Source: Nonomuraea sp. MG754425 (lineage in GTDB: Bacteria > Actinomycetota > Actinomycetes > Streptosporangiales > Streptosporangiaceae). Taken from it: DNA of 64,000 nt. A model generated the notes under the pieces. It was not told the DNA's origin. It saw nothing but the letters and a program-made list of their open reading frames with translations, and made no database searches. Shown piece by piece: positions 50,674-60,721 of this stretch (the stretch's first letter is position 1; every line of letters begins with the position of its first letter). The translations under genes and the position numbers were made by a program. Location: the NCBI RefSeq assembly GCF_021699195.1, contig NZ_SSXE01000024.1, forward strand, positions 1-64,000, in the 5' to 3' direction.

Positions 50674-52106
50674 GCTTTGCTCTCCAACACGAATTTTCCG
50701 ACGTTGTCCTGGTCGATCGGGATCGGGTACTCGCCCGTGAAGCACGCCCGGCACAGCCGGTCGGCCGGGATCGTGGTGGCCTGCGTCAGGCCCTCCAGCG
50801 AGATGTAGCCGAGCGAGTCGGCCCCGAGCGAGGCGCGGATCTCCTCCACCGTGAGCGAGCCCGCGATCAGCTCCGCCCTGGTGGCGAAGTCGATGCCGTA
50901 GAAGCACGGCCAGGCCACCGGCGGGGACGAGATGCGTACGTGCACCTCGCGCGCCCCCGCCTCGCGCAACATCTTGACGATCGCCCGCTGGGTGTTGCCG
51001 CGCACGATCGAGTCGTCGACGACCACCAGGCGCTTGCCCTCCACGACCTCGCGCAGCGGGTTGAGCTTGAGGCGGATGCCGAGTTGGCGGATGGTCTGCG
51101 AGGGCTGGATGAACGTGCGGCCCACGTAGGAGTTCTTCACCAGGCCCTGGCCGTAGGGGATGCCGCTCTCCTGGGCGTAGCCCACGGCGGCGGGCGTGCC
51201 CGACTCGGGGGTGGGGATGACCAGGTCGGCCTCCACCGGGTGCTCGCGGGCCAGCACGCGGCCGACCTCGACCCGGGTGACCTGGACGCCGCGCCCGGCG
51301 ATGGTGGTGTCGGGGCGGGCGAGGTAGACGTACTCGAACAGGCAGCCCTTGGGCTCCGCCAGCGCGAAGCGGCGGGACCGGACCCCGCGCTCGTCGATCG
51401 TGAGCATCTCGCCGGGCTCGACCTCGCGGACGAACGTGGCGCCGACGATGTCGAGCGCCGCGGTCTCGGAGGCGACCACCCAGCCGCGCTCCAGCCGGCC
51501 GAGGACCAGCGGGCGGATGCCCTGCGGGTCACGGGCGGCGTAGAGCGTCTTCTCGTCCATGAACACGAGTGTGTAGGCGCCCTTGACCTGCGGGAGCAGC
51601 TCGGCGGCGGCGTCTTCGACGGAGCGGGAGCGGTCCTGCGCGAGCAGCGTGGTCAGGACCTCGGTGTCGGTGGTGGCGCGGGTGGAGCCCGGCGTCAGGC
51701 GCTGGGCCAGCTCCGGGGTGTTGATGAGGTTGCCGTTGTGGGCGAGCGCCAGGCCGCCCACCTCGGTGGAGCTCAGCGTGGGCTGCGCGTTCTCCCACAC
51801 GCTGGAGCCGGTCGTGGAGTAGCGGCAGTGTCCGATGGCCAGATGGCCGCGCAGGGTGCTGAGCACCGACTCGTCGAAGACCTGGGCGACGAGGCCCATG
51901 TCCTTGTAGACGAGAATGCGGCTGCCTTCGCTGACCGCGATGCCCGCGGACTCCTGGCCGCGGTGCTGCAACGCGTACAGCCCGTAGTAGGTGAGTTTGG
52001 AAACTTCCTCGCCCGGAGCCCATACGCCGAAGACACCGCAGGCGTCTTTGGGTGCGCGGTCGTGGGGGTCCAGGTCATGGCCGAGCCGGCCGTCGCCCTT
52101 CAGCAC
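50670..52106 (-). CDS. purF: Amidophosphoribosyltransferase
   Basis: A 478-residue enzyme for the first committed purine step. The propeptide ends before nucleophile Cys in KDACGVFGVW, the glutaminase domain continues with YALQHRGQESAG, GHCRYSTTG and HNGNLINT, and the PRTase domain has VVVDDSIVRGNT. Two C-terminal Cys fit the Fe-S type. GTG 52106 matches the start of other actinobacterial PurF proteins; the ORF extends to 52145. Operon purF-purM. Confidence 0.96.
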   Translation of the reverse strand: MLKGDGRLGHDLDPHDRAPKDACGVFGVWAPGEEVSKLTYYGLYALQHRGQESAGIAVSEGSRILVYKDMGLVAQVFDESVLSTLRGHLAIGHCRYSTTGSSVWENAQPTLSSTEVGGLALAHNGNLINTPELAQRLTPGSTRATTDTEVLTTLLAQDRSRSVEDAAAELLPQVKGAYTLVFMDEKTLYAARDPQGIRPLVLGRLERGWVVASETAALDIVGATFVREVEPGEMLTIDERGVRSRRFALAEPKGCLFEYVYLARPDTTIAGRGVQVTRVEVGRVLAREHPVEADLVIPTPESGTPAAVGYAQESGIPYGQGLVKNSYVGRTFIQPSQTIRQLGIRLKLNPLREVVEGKRLVVVDDSIVRGNTQRAIVKMLREAGAREVHVRISSPPVAWPCFYGIDFATRAELIAGSLTVEEIRASLGADSLGYISLEGLTQATTIPADRLCRACFTGEYPIPIDQDNVGKFVLESKA

Positions 52107-52157
52107 ATGCCTCAGTTTAGGTCGGCCGGTTCGATGCTCGCACACCCGGGTGCGCGA

Positions 52158-52901
52158 TCAGAGGGCGTGAGCTGACCTGCCCGCATTCGATCCGTCGCGG
52201 ATGATCTCTCCGGTGAGGTTACGGTTGGCCGCCGAGCCCAGAAAGACGATCAGTGCCGCCATGTCGTCGGCGGTGGAGAGCCGTCGGCTGGGCGTGCGGG
52301 CGGCGAGCCGGTCGAGGACCTCCTGCGGGAAGGCCCGGACGCCGGTGATCGTGAGGCCCGCGACGGCCACGTTCACCAGGACGCCGTCGCGGCCGGCCTC
52401 CCAGGCCAGGGCCCTGGCCATGCCGTGCAGGGCCATCTTCGCCGTGCCGTACGGGCCGGGCCCCGGCACGCCCTCCTCGCCGATGCCGGACGAGACGAAC
52501 ACGATCCGGCCCCACCCCTTGCGCCGCATCCCCGGCAGCGCCGCGCGGACGAGCAGGGCGTTGCCGACCACGTTGGCGTGCATGGCGGCGGACCACTCGG
52601 CGGGCGGCACGTCCTCGAAGCTCACGCCGCCCGGCTGGACCGAGCCCCAGCGGACGGCGTTCGCGACGAGCGCGTCCACCGGGCCCGCCCGTTCGACGGC
52701 GGGCCCGATCGTGTCATGGTCCTCCAGGTCGAGGTGCACGGCCGCGCCCCGCGCGCCGGCCTCCTCGATCCGCTTGACGACCTCGGCGGCGCGGTCCGCG
52801 CCGGTGTTGTAGGTGATCGTGACGTCCGCGCCCGTCCTGGCGTACGCGAGCGCGGTGGCCGCGCCGATGCCGGACGAGCCACCCGTGATCAGTACATGCA
52901 T
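52158..52901 (-). CDS. SDR-family oxidoreductase
   Basis: A 247-residue classical short-chain dehydrogenase. Cofactor motif TGGSSGIG (6-13), NANVVGN-type Asn helix, Ser in VFVSSG, and Y-G-T-A-K as the YxxxK catalytic pair. The substrate is unknown. It is divergent from a MarR gene, with a 24-bp inverted repeat just upstream of its start, so it is very likely the MarR target. Confidence 0.9.
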   Translation of the reverse strand: MHVLITGGSSGIGAATALAYARTGADVTITYNTGADRAAEVVKRIEEAGARGAAVHLDLEDHDTIGPAVERAGPVDALVANAVRWGSVQPGGVSFEDVPPAEWSAAMHANVVGNALLVRAALPGMRRKGWGRIVFVSSGIGEEGVPGPGPYGTAKMALHGMARALAWEAGRDGVLVNVAVAGLTITGVRAFPQEVLDRLAARTPSRRLSTADDMAALIVFLGSAANRNLTGEIIRDGSNAGRSAHAL

Positions 52902-52923
52902 GGAGAGTCCTCCGTAACGTTAC

Positions 52924-52947
52924 TTAGCCGACTAATTAGCCAGCTAA
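52924..52947. promoter_or_regulatory. MarR operator between the SDR and MarR genes
   Basis: A 24-bp inverted repeat TTAGC-CGAC-TAATTA-GCCA-GCTAA with two mismatched pairs. AT-rich arms in GC-rich DNA are typical of MarR sites. TAACGTTA lies next to it. Confidence 0.75.
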
Positions 52948-52981
52948 GTGGAGGGCAGGTCCTGCGGGCAAGAAGGTTTCG

Positions 52982-53404
52982 CTAGGAGTGAAAGCGGCTG
53001 TCGGGCATGACACGTACGAGCCGGGCGAGCAGTTCCCGCTCCCCGGCGGAGAAGCCGCGCAGCAGTTCCTCGTCCATCCGGTTCCAGATCTCCTCGACCG
53101 GTGTGCGCAGCGATCTGCCGGCCTCGGTGAGGTACACGCGGCCCACCCGGGGCCGGTCGGGGTCGGGGGCCCGGTAGACGACGCCCGTGCGCTCCAGGCG
53201 CTGGAGGGTCTTGGTCACGGTCGGGGGCTCGACGCCGAGCCGGGCGATCAGCTCGCTCTGGGTCAGGCCGTCTTCGTGCCAAAGCTGGTTGAGCAGCATC
53301 TCCTGGCCCACGTGCAGGCCGAGCGGCACCAGCGCGGTGGCGAGCTGGTTGCGGTGGGCCTTCATGAGCTTGATGAGCGCGTACGTCAGGGTCTCGTCCA
53401 GCAT
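52982..53404 (-). CDS. MarR-family transcriptional regulator
   Basis: A 140-residue winged-helix repressor. The DNA-binding part (about 45-105) has GLTQSELIARLGVEPPTVTK, TLQRLERTGVVYRAPDPDRP and a wing with RVGRVYLTEAGR; dimer helices lie at both ends. It is transcribed in the same direction as the SDR gene, upstream of it, with the operator in the 80-bp gap. Autoregulation and control of the SDR gene are inferred. Confidence 0.92.
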   Translation of the reverse strand: MLDETLTYALIKLMKAHRNQLATALVPLGLHVGQEMLLNQLWHEDGLTQSELIARLGVEPPTVTKTLQRLERTGVVYRAPDPDRPRVGRVYLTEAGRSLRTPVEEIWNRMDEELLRGFSAGERELLARLVRVMPDSRFHS

Positions 53405-53545
53405 GCACTCATCTTGCCCGTCGCCTGGTGCTTTGGCGCATGGTGACCCAAGGATGAGCCCCCTCTTACCGTGTCGCGCGGTTTAGCGGATGCCTTCCGC
53501 GAAAGGGTGAAGTATCCGGCATGCAGACCCTCGGGAGACGCAGAA

Positions 53546-54730
53546 GTGACCACACCTGGGGATCCGAACGAGCCTCGAGAGGGGCAGGACCCGCATACCG
53601 ACCGTCCGCGCGACGAGCAGCCAGAGGGCACCCCGCCACGGCACGGGCCCGAGTGGTGGAACGAGGGCACCAGGCCCGGGGACGAGCGGCCGCCCGAGCA
53701 GAGCGGGCCGGCCGGCGGTGCGGAACGGCCGGACGAGGCGCCTGAGCCGGGCCCCGGGGAGCCGGGCCCCAGAGAGCCGGGCGGGGAGGAGCCGATCGCG
53801 CCCGCGCCGCCCGTGGTGCCCCGGCCCGACGTGCCGCCGACGCACGAGCCCAGGCCGGCCGGTGAGCCGACCCACCCGGACCTGCCCACCTCGCCCGAGG
53901 CCCCCGAGCCCGCGGGCGACAAGGGGAGCGAGGCCGGTGGTGAGGCAGGTGAGGCGGGTGGTGACGCCGAGGCGACCCAGGTGTACCCGATCCCCGGCGG
54001 CAGGCCGTCGTACCCGGGGTGGGGCGCGGGGGAGCAGGAGGAGCCGCCCGTCAGGCAGCCCTCGCGCTACGAGCAGCCGGGCGAGCAGCCGCACTTCGCG
54101 CCGCCCGCCGGCAGCGCGCCCGCGGGAAGCACGGCCTTCGGAGCGGCCCAGCCGCCCGGGGAGGCCCAGCCACCCGGAGCGCAGCCGCCCGCCGGCGGTC
54201 AGCCACCCCTTGGAGGCCAGCCACCCGCAGGGGCTCAGCCGCCCGCAGGGGAGGGTGAGGCGCCCTGGGAGCGCAGGACGCAGGACCAGGAGCCGACCGT
54301 GCCGGGAACGACGCCCTCCGCCCCGTACGGAGGCCCGCCCGGCTACCCGCCGCCCCCAGGAGCCCCGTACGGCGGCCAGCCGAGCCAGTACGGCGGCCAG
54401 TACGGCCAGTACCAGCAGCCCGTGCCCGGCAGCGGCCTGGCCACGGCCTCGCTCGTGCTCGGCGTGGCGAGCCCGTTCCTGGTGTTCGTCTGCTTCACCG
54501 GCCTGATCACGGCGATCCTGTCGATCGTCTTCGGCTGGGTGGCGCTGGCCAAGCACGCGGGCAGGGGCCGCGCCATCGCCGGCATCGTGATCAGCGTCCT
54601 GTCGCTGATCCTGTTCACGATCGTGGCCATCTGGTTCTGGAACGTGGTCCAGGAGTGCGCCCACCTGCCCGGCCAGCTCGCGGACCGGTGCTTCCAGGAC
54701 CGGTTCCCCTGGATGAGCGGCACCCGTTAG
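53546..54730 (+). CDS. DUF4190 membrane protein with long disordered N-terminus
   Basis: A 394-residue protein. The first 290 residues are Pro/Gly/Glu-rich and disordered, with QPPAG-type repeats (about 210-250) and Gly/Tyr/Gln-rich stretches near 290. Two TM helices (about 300-330 and 345-370) form the DUF4190 domain: [20 protein letters not shown], then [23 protein letters not shown] 53546 has GGGAG upstream; longer starts to 53471 lack one. Function unknown. Its stop overlaps the convergent gene's stop by 3 bp. Confidence 0.85.
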   Translation: MTTPGDPNEPREGQDPHTDRPRDEQPEGTPPRHGPEWWNEGTRPGDERPPEQSGPAGGAERPDEAPEPGPGEPGPREPGGEEPIAPAPPVVPRPDVPPTHEPRPAGEPTHPDLPTSPEAPEPAGDKGSEAGGEAGEAGGDAEATQVYPIPGGRPSYPGWGAGEQEEPPVRQPSRYEQPGEQPHFAPPAGSAPAGSTAFGAAQPPGEAQPPGAQPPAGGQPPLGGQPPAGAQPPAGEGEAPWERRTQDQEPTVPGTTPSAPYGGPPGYPPPPGAPYGGQPSQYGGQYGQYQQPVPGSGLATASLVLGVASPFLVFVCFTGLITAILSIVFGWVALAKHAGRGRAIAGIVISVLSLILFTIVAIWFWNVVQECAHLPGQLADRCFQDRFPWMSGTR

Positions 54731-55164
54731 AGCGGCAGGTGTCCGGACAGGTCGGCCCGGGAGCCGCTGGCCGACACCGCGCCGCTCGCCATGGCCTCGT
54801 CCCAGGTCAGGCGGCCCAGCGCGAGCTCGATCCAGGTCCGGCCGTCCATCTCCACGACGTTCGGGGGAGTGCCCCGCGTGTGCCGGGGGCCGGCGATGGC
54901 CTGGATGGCGGCGTACGGGGGCACCCGCACCTCGACGGTTCGCCCCGGCGCGTCGCTCGCCAGCCTGTCGAGCAGGTGGCGCACCGCCATCCTGGCCGCG
55001 GCGCGCTCGGGCTGGAGCCCGCGGTCGTAGGCGGCCAGCACGGCGGCCACGAGGGCGGCCGGCAGGCCCGCGGCCGGTCCGTCGTAGGCGGGCTGGTCGA
55101 GTGCGACGAGCTGGCCGTCGAGGGCCGCCCTCAGCTTCTCCTGGTCCATCTTGCGTGGTGGCAC
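54727..55164 (-). CDS. Sterol-carrier-family protein (purF neighbour)
   Basis: A 145-residue protein of the small sterol carrier-like family found near purF in actinobacteria. The N-terminal helix [19 protein letters not shown] is followed by [20 protein letters not shown], and [20 protein letters not shown] is the typical lipid-binding strand/helix. GTG 55164 chosen ([10 protein letters not shown]); ATG 55149 is an alternative. The PHO-box array that follows its start belongs to the divergent phoX gene. Ligand unknown. Confidence 0.8.
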   Translation of the reverse strand: MPPRKMDQEKLRAALDGQLVALDQPAYDGPAAGLPAALVAAVLAAYDRGLQPERAAARMAVRHLLDRLASDAPGRTVEVRVPPYAAIQAIAGPRHTRGTPPNVVEMDGRTWIELALGRLTWDEAMASGAVSASGSRADLSGHLPL

Positions 55165-55187
55165 CCCGCCATTGTCTCCCCGGAAGC

Positions 55188-55231
55188 GTTCATCGAGACG
55201 GAGGTCTTCGTTCACCTCCGGTTTCGACGGC
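55188..55231 (+). promoter_or_regulatory. PHO-box-like direct repeats upstream of phoX
   Basis: Four consecutive 11-bp units at 55188, 55199, 55210 and 55221. Units 1 and 3 match the Streptomyces PHO box best (GTTCATCGAGA, GTTCACCTCCG), and unit 4 is GTTTCGACGGC. The array ends 47 bp before the phoX start. Confidence 0.65.
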
Positions 55232-55278
55232 GACCGTAGCCTCCGGGCGGTACAACCGCGCACTTTTATGGAGGACCT

Positions 55279-57360
55279 GTGGCGAACCCCAATGCGGGGC
55301 CGCGGCTGCTGCCGCTGCTTTCCACCCCGCACAAAGGTGGCCGTTCCGCGTTGACCTGTCAGTTCCGCTGTGGAAACGCGTGCGCGCATGACGTGGCCAA
55401 CACCACCGGGAACGCCTACTTCGGCGACGTGGTGAAGGAGGCGCTGTCGCGCCGCGGCGTGCTGCGCGCCGGCGCGCTGGGCGCGGTCGTGGTGGGAGCG
55501 GGCGTGGCGGGCGCCGTCCCGGCCATGGCCGACGAGCCCGAGGCGAGCGCCGCCCGGCACGGCGGCAACAGTGGCAACGGCGGTGGCGGCGATCTGCGGT
55601 TCACCCCGGTGAGCCCGAACAAGGACGACGCCCTCACCATCCCGGACGGCTACCAGTCCTCCGTGGTCGTGCGCTGGGGCGACCCGGTGCTGCCCGACGC
55701 GCCCGAGTTCGACTTCGACAACCAGAGCGCCGACGCCCAGAACAAGCAGTTCGGCTACAACTGCGACTACGTGACGGTCTTCCCGATGGGCCGCGACCGC
55801 GCGCTCATGTGGGTCAACCACGAGTACACCGACGAGACCCTGATGTTCCGCGGTTACCCGGGTGGCGCGGAGGCGACCGAGGAGCAGATCAAGATCGCCC
55901 TGGCCGCGCACGGCGGCTCCGTCGTGGAGCTGGAGCGGGCCGGCAACACCGGCGAGTGGAAGCTGGTCACCAGCGGTCGCCGCCGCTACAACCGGCGCGT
56001 CACGGCCCAGACCAGGATGCGCTTCTCCGGCCCGGCCGCGGGCAGCGCCCCGCTCAGGACCGCCGCGGACCCGAAGGGCGGCACGCCCGTCGGCATGCTG
56101 AACAACTGCTCGGGCGGCACCACCCCGTGGGGCACGGTGCTCACCGCCGAGGAGAACTTCAACCAGTACTTCGTCAACGCCGACAAGGTGCCCGCGGAGC
56201 AGCAGCCGTACATCAAGCGGTACTCGATCACCACCGGCACCCCGGCGGAGAGCCGCCGGTTCGACCGCGTCGAGGAGCGCTTCGACCTGGCCAAGCACCC
56301 GAACGAGGCCAACAGGTTCGGATGGATCGTCGAGATCGACCCGTTCGACCCCGACTCGACGCCGGTCAAGCGCACCGCGCTCGGCCGCTTCGCCCACGAG
56401 GCCGCCACCACGACGCTGGCCCGCGACGGCCGCCTGGCCGTGTACATGGGCGACGACGGCCGCTTCGAGTACATCTACAAGTTCGTCTCGAAGGACCGCT
56501 ACATCCCCGGCTTCGACCGTCACAACCGGGCGCTCCTGGACGAGGGCACCCTGTACGTGGCCAAGTTCACCGGCGACAGCCCCGCCTCCGAGATCGACGG
56601 CTCCGGCAAGCTGCCCGAGGACGGCCTGTTCGACGGCTCAGGCGAGTGGATCCCGCTGGTGTCGGGCACGAAGTCGTACGTGGAGGGCATGTCCGCCGAG
56701 GAGGTGCTCGTTCACACCCGCGTGGCCGCCGACAAGGTGGGCGCGACGAAGATGGACCGTCCCGAGGACATCGAGCGCAACCCCGTCACCGGCGGCGTCT
56801 ACGTGGCGCTGACCAACAACACCAACCGCACCCCGGCCCAGGTGGACGAGGCCAACCCGCGGCCCTCGAACAAGCACGGCCACATCGTGGAGATCGTGGA
56901 GAAGCGGAACGACGCCGGCGAGAAGACGTTCGCCTGGTCGCTGCCGCTGGTCTGCGGCGACCCGAACGACGCCGCCACCTACTTCGCCGGCTTCGACAAG
57001 AGCAAGGTCTCGCCGATCTCCTGCCCGGACAACGTCACGTTCGACAAGGACGGCAACCTGTGGATCTCCACGGACGGCAACGCGCTGGGCACGAACGACG
57101 GCCTGTTCGTGATGCCGGTCAAGGGTAAGGACCGCGGTCACGTGCGGCAGTTCCTCACCGTGCCGGTCGGGGCCGAGACCTGCGGCCCGCTCGTCTCGAC
57201 CGACCAGCGCAGCGTCTTCGTGGCGGTGCAGCACCCGGGCGAGACCGACGGGGCCGGCCCGGACAACCCGAGCAGCCGCTGGCCCGAGGGCGAGGGCGGC
57301 CAGCCGCGGCCGTCGGTGGCCGTGGTCTGGCACGCCAAGGGTAAGAAGATCGGGGCTTGA
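55279..57360 (+). CDS. phoX: PhoX-type alkaline phosphatase (DUF839)
   Basis: A 693-residue Tat-exported calcium/iron phosphatase. The Tat motif [20 protein letters not shown] starts near residue 57, after an unusually long N-terminal extension with three Cys. The catalytic beta-propeller shows [34 protein letters not shown] with the conserved Cys and Glu, [22 protein letters not shown] and [14 protein letters not shown] 55279 follows GGAGG at short spacing. Upstream PHO-box-like repeats suggest PhoP control during phosphate starvation. Confidence 0.94.
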   Translation: MANPNAGPRLLPLLSTPHKGGRSALTCQFRCGNACAHDVANTTGNAYFGDVVKEALSRRGVLRAGALGAVVVGAGVAGAVPAMADEPEASAARHGGNSGNGGGGDLRFTPVSPNKDDALTIPDGYQSSVVVRWGDPVLPDAPEFDFDNQSADAQNKQFGYNCDYVTVFPMGRDRALMWVNHEYTDETLMFRGYPGGAEATEEQIKIALAAHGGSVVELERAGNTGEWKLVTSGRRRYNRRVTAQTRMRFSGPAAGSAPLRTAADPKGGTPVGMLNNCSGGTTPWGTVLTAEENFNQYFVNADKVPAEQQPYIKRYSITTGTPAESRRFDRVEERFDLAKHPNEANRFGWIVEIDPFDPDSTPVKRTALGRFAHEAATTTLARDGRLAVYMGDDGRFEYIYKFVSKDRYIPGFDRHNRALLDEGTLYVAKFTGDSPASEIDGSGKLPEDGLFDGSGEWIPLVSGTKSYVEGMSAEEVLVHTRVAADKVGATKMDRPEDIERNPVTGGVYVALTNNTNRTPAQVDEANPRPSNKHGHIVEIVEKRNDAGEKTFAWSLPLVCGDPNDAATYFAGFDKSKVSPISCPDNVTFDKDGNLWISTDGNALGTNDGLFVMPVKGKDRGHVRQFLTVPVGAETCGPLVSTDQRSVFVAVQHPGETDGAGPDNPSSRWPEGEGGQPRPSVAVVWHAKGKKIGA

Positions 57361-57394
57361 CCTCGACTTAACCTGAGGTCATAGGTTCCATGTC

Positions 57395-59278
57395 ATGAGC
57401 ATGGAAGTGACCGCCTGGCATCAGCTTTACTCGATGAACAACCGGCCGGAGCGTCGTCCCGTCACCAGGGCGACGCTTCGGCGCATCGGCGCCTTCGCCC
57501 GTCCGCACCGCCGCAAGCTGACGCTGTTCCTGCTGCTCAGCGTGCTGATGGCGGGCCTGGCCGTGGGTTCGCCGCTGCTCGCGGGGCGGGTGGTGGACGC
57601 CATCTTCCGCAGCGAGCCGCTCGGCGTGGTGGTCACGGTGGCGCTGCTGATCGCCGCCCTGGCGCTGGCGGAGGCCGGGCTCGGCCTGCTGAGCCGCTGG
57701 TTGTCGGCGAGCATCGGCGAGGACCTGATCCTCGACCTGCGCACGGCCGTGTTCGACCACGTGCAGCGGATGCCGGTCGCGTTCTTCACCAGGACCCGCA
57801 CCGGCGCGCTGGTCAGCCGGCTGAACAACGACGTGATCGGGGCGCAGCGGGCCTTCACCGACACCCTGTCGGGCGTGGCGGGCAACGTCGTGACGCTCGT
57901 GCTGACGCTCATCGCGATGATCGGCATCTCATGGCAGATCACGCTGCTCGCGCTGCTGCTCCTGCCGGTGTTCGTGCTGCCCGCGCGGCGGATGGGCACG
58001 CGGATCGCCCGGCTGCGGCGGGAGGCGGCCGACCACAACGCGGCCATGGGCACCCAGATGACCGAGCGCTTCTCCGCGCCCGGCGCGACCCTGGTCAAGC
58101 TGTTCGGACGTCCGGCGCACGAGTCGGCCGAGTTCGCGAGCCGGGCCCGCCGCGTGCGCGACATCGGGGTGCGCTCGGCCATGACGCAGTCGGTGTTCGT
58201 GACCGCGCTGACGCTGGTGTCGGCCCTGGCCCTGGCCCTGGTGTACGGGCTCGGCGGCTTCTACGCCCTGCGCGATCAGCTCCAGCCCGGCGCGCTCGTG
58301 TCGATGGCGATGCTGCTGACCCGCCTGTACGCGCCCCTGACCGCCCTGGCCAGCGCCCGCATGGACGTGATGAGCGCGATCGTCAGCTTCGAGCGGGTCT
58401 TCGAGGTGCTCGACCTCAAGCCGCTCATCCAGGACAAGCCCGGCGCGCGCGAGGTGCCGCAGGGCCCGGTGTCGGTGGAGTTCGACGACGTGCGCTTCGC
58501 CTACCCCTCGGCCGACAAGGTCTCGCTGGCCTCGCTGGAGGAGGTGGCCGCGCTCGACACGCGCGGCGGCGTGGAGGTGCTGCACGGCGTCTCGTTCCGC
58601 GCGGAGCCGGGGCAGATGGTGGCGCTGGTCGGCTCGTCGGGCGCGGGCAAGTCCACGATCGCGCAGCTCCTGCCCAGGCTGTACGACACCGACTCGGGCG
58701 CCGTCCGGCTCGGCGGGGTGGACGTGCGCGACCTGAGCGCCGACTCGATCCGCGCCACGCTCGGCATGGTCACCCAGGACGGTCACCTCTTCCACGAAAC
58801 GATCCGGGCCAACCTGCTGCTGCCCAGGCCGGAGGCGAGCGAGGAGGAGGTCTGGGACGCGCTCACCCGCGCCCGCCTGGCCGAGCTGATCCGCTCGCTG
58901 CCCGACGGGCTCGACACGGTCGTGGGCGAGCGCGGCTACCGGCTGTCGGGCGGCGAGCGCCAGCGGCTGACGATCGCCCGCCTGCTGCTGGCCAGGCCGC
59001 AGGTGGTCATCCTCGACGAGGCCACCGCGGCGCTCGACTCCACCTCGGAGGCGGCGGTGCAGGCGGCCCTGGGCGAGGCCCTGGAGGGCAGGACCGCCGT
59101 GGTGATCGCGCACCGGCTGTCCACGATCCGGGCCGCCGACCTGATCCTGGTGATCGAGGACGGCCGGGTCGTGGAGCGCGGCACGCACGCCGAACTGCTC
59201 GCCGCCGAGGGCCGCTACGAGGAGCTGTACCGCACTCAGTTCGAGGACCCGACGGTCTCCGGGGCCGCGGTGGTCTGA
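57395..59278 (+). CDS. ABC exporter, fused permease and ATPase
   Basis: A 627-residue half-transporter. Six TM helices lie in the first 330 residues (ABC_membrane type 1). The NBD (about 365-610) has Walker A GSSGAGKST, Q-loop MVTQDGHLF, signature LSGGERQRL, Walker B VVILDEATAALD and switch IAHRLST. A short insertion (about 380-395) precedes Walker A. It is 34 bp after phoX in the same direction, so partial co-transcription is possible. Likely exports a drug or lipid; substrate unknown. Its end overlaps the convergent MFS gene by 43 bp. Confidence 0.93.
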   Translation: MSMEVTAWHQLYSMNNRPERRPVTRATLRRIGAFARPHRRKLTLFLLLSVLMAGLAVGSPLLAGRVVDAIFRSEPLGVVVTVALLIAALALAEAGLGLLSRWLSASIGEDLILDLRTAVFDHVQRMPVAFFTRTRTGALVSRLNNDVIGAQRAFTDTLSGVAGNVVTLVLTLIAMIGISWQITLLALLLLPVFVLPARRMGTRIARLRREAADHNAAMGTQMTERFSAPGATLVKLFGRPAHESAEFASRARRVRDIGVRSAMTQSVFVTALTLVSALALALVYGLGGFYALRDQLQPGALVSMAMLLTRLYAPLTALASARMDVMSAIVSFERVFEVLDLKPLIQDKPGAREVPQGPVSVEFDDVRFAYPSADKVSLASLEEVAALDTRGGVEVLHGVSFRAEPGQMVALVGSSGAGKSTIAQLLPRLYDTDSGAVRLGGVDVRDLSADSIRATLGMVTQDGHLFHETIRANLLLPRPEASEEEVWDALTRARLAELIRSLPDGLDTVVGERGYRLSGGERQRLTIARLLLARPQVVILDEATAALDSTSEAAVQAALGEALEGRTAVVIAHRLSTIRAADLILVIEDGRVVERGTHAELLAAEGRYEELYRTQFEDPTVSGAAVV

Positions 59279-60657
59279 GGCTCGCCGGGGGTCCGTCCGG
59301 GGCGCAGCGCGTAGAGCGCGATCGGGATGGCGGCCAGCAGCACGGCCGCCGCCACGGTCAGGGTGAACCGGTAGCCGTCGAGGAAGGCGGGCAGTGGCGG
59401 CAGGCCGCTCGCTCTCTGCCTGGCGGTCAGCAGCGCGCCCAGCACGGTGATGCCGAGCAGCCCGAACACCTCCCGCGAGACGTTGAGCACGCCCGAGGCG
59501 ACGCCTGAGCGGTCCTTGGGGACGCCGTTCAGCACGGCGGCGGTCAGGGGGACGAGCAGGCCGCCGCCGAGGCCGTACAGGATGAACCAGGGCGCCACGT
59601 CGGCGAAGCCGGCGTCGGCGCCCACGCGGGAGATCAGGAAGACGGCGACGCCCATGAGCGCCATCCCGAGCGCGACCGTGCGGCCGATGCCGAGCAGCGC
59701 GCCGATCCGTTGCGACAGGATCGCCGTCACGGCCATGACCAGCGCCATCGGCACGAACGACGCGCCCGCCTGGGTGGGGGAGAAGCCGAGCACGTTCTGC
59801 AGCCACAGGGCGCTGAAGAAGTAGATCCCGAACACGCCGAACGTCCAGATGCCGCTGGTGAGCACGCCGCCGGTGAACACCCGCGACCGGAACAGCGACA
59901 CCGCGATCATCGGCTCGGCGGCCCGCCGCTCGACCGTCACGAACGCCACGGCCGCCGCCGCGCACACGGCGAACGCGGCCAGGATGGGGGCGGAGGTCCA
60001 GCCGAGCGCCCCGCCCTCGATGAGCGCGTACGTCAGGGCGAACAGGGCCAGCGCCGAGGTGGTCAGTCCGGGCAGGTCGAGGCTGTGCCGCGTCCGGGGG
60101 CCCGCGGGCCGGACGGCCCAGAGCGCGAGCCCCGCCGTGACCGCCCCGATCGGGACGTTGATCAGGTAGATCCAGCCCCAGTGCAGGTTCTCGCTGATGA
60201 GGCCGCCCAGGGTGGGCCCGAGTGCCATGGACAGCGCGCCGGAGGCGCTCCAGATGCCCACGGCCCTGCCGCGCTCGGCCGGGTCGGGGAAGAGCTGGCT
60301 GATCAGCGCCAGCGCGGTCGGCGTGAGCAGCGCGGCGCCGACGCCCTGCGCGGCCCGTGCGGCGATCAGCGTCCCGCCCGACTCGGCGAGCCCGGCCACC
60401 AGCGAGGCGGGCGTGAAGACGGCCAGGCCGGCGAGGAAGACCCGGCGGGCGCCGAGCACGTCCGCGAGCCGGCCGCCGGCCAGCATGAGGCCGGCGAAGA
60501 CCAGGATGTACGAGCTGACGATCCACTCCAGGCCGGAGATCGTCAGCCCCAGGTCCCGCTGGATGGTGGGCAACGCGACGTTGCCCAGGTTGTTGTCCAG
60601 GTAGGTCATGAAGGTGCCCAGGGTCACCGCGACCAGCGCCCACCAACGCACGCGCAT
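59236..60657 (-). CDS. DHA2-type MFS efflux pump (EmrB/QacA family)
   Basis: A 473-residue protein with about 14 TM segments. The opening reads ALVAVTLGTFMTYLDNNLGN, with motif A GRLADVLGARRVFL and motif C GPTLGGLI. These are proton-driven multidrug pumps. The start lies next to a TATAGG hexamer and the operator array of a divergent TetR gene, so it is probably repressed by it. The last 43 bp are antisense to the end of the ABC exporter. Confidence 0.93.
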   Translation of the reverse strand: MRVRWWALVAVTLGTFMTYLDNNLGNVALPTIQRDLGLTISGLEWIVSSYILVFAGLMLAGGRLADVLGARRVFLAGLAVFTPASLVAGLAESGGTLIAARAAQGVGAALLTPTALALISQLFPDPAERGRAVGIWSASGALSMALGPTLGGLISENLHWGWIYLINVPIGAVTAGLALWAVRPAGPRTRHSLDLPGLTTSALALFALTYALIEGGALGWTSAPILAAFAVCAAAAVAFVTVERRAAEPMIAVSLFRSRVFTGGVLTSGIWTFGVFGIYFFSALWLQNVLGFSPTQAGASFVPMALVMAVTAILSQRIGALLGIGRTVALGMALMGVAVFLISRVGADAGFADVAPWFILYGLGGGLLVPLTAAVLNGVPKDRSGVASGVLNVSREVFGLLGITVLGALLTARQRASGLPPLPAFLDGYRFTLTVAAAVLLAAIPIALYALRPGRTPGEPQTTAAPETVGSSN

Positions 60658-60663
60658 CAGCTC

Positions 60664-60716
60664 CTATACAGCGTACTTGTACGCCGTATAGTTGAACTTG
60701 TACGTCGTATAGTTGT
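60664..60716. promoter_or_regulatory. TetR operator array between two divergent genes
   Basis: 60664-60691 is a 28-bp near-palindrome (CTATAC-A-GCGTAC-TT-GTACGC-C-GTATAG). Its right half is part of two 21-bp tandem direct repeats, 60675-60695 and 60696-60716 (ACTTGTACGYCGTATAGTTG core). The 21-bp period equals two helical turns. Confidence 0.75.
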
Positions 60717-60721
60717 CAACC

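Noticed and set aside
54170-54260. Repetitive GC-rich DNA within the DUF4190 gene
   Set aside because: Explained by in-frame QPPAG-type codons of a disordered segment.
54727-56523. 598-codon minus frame through the phoX gene
   Set aside because: Only the first part (54727-55164) is real; the rest is phoX antisense.
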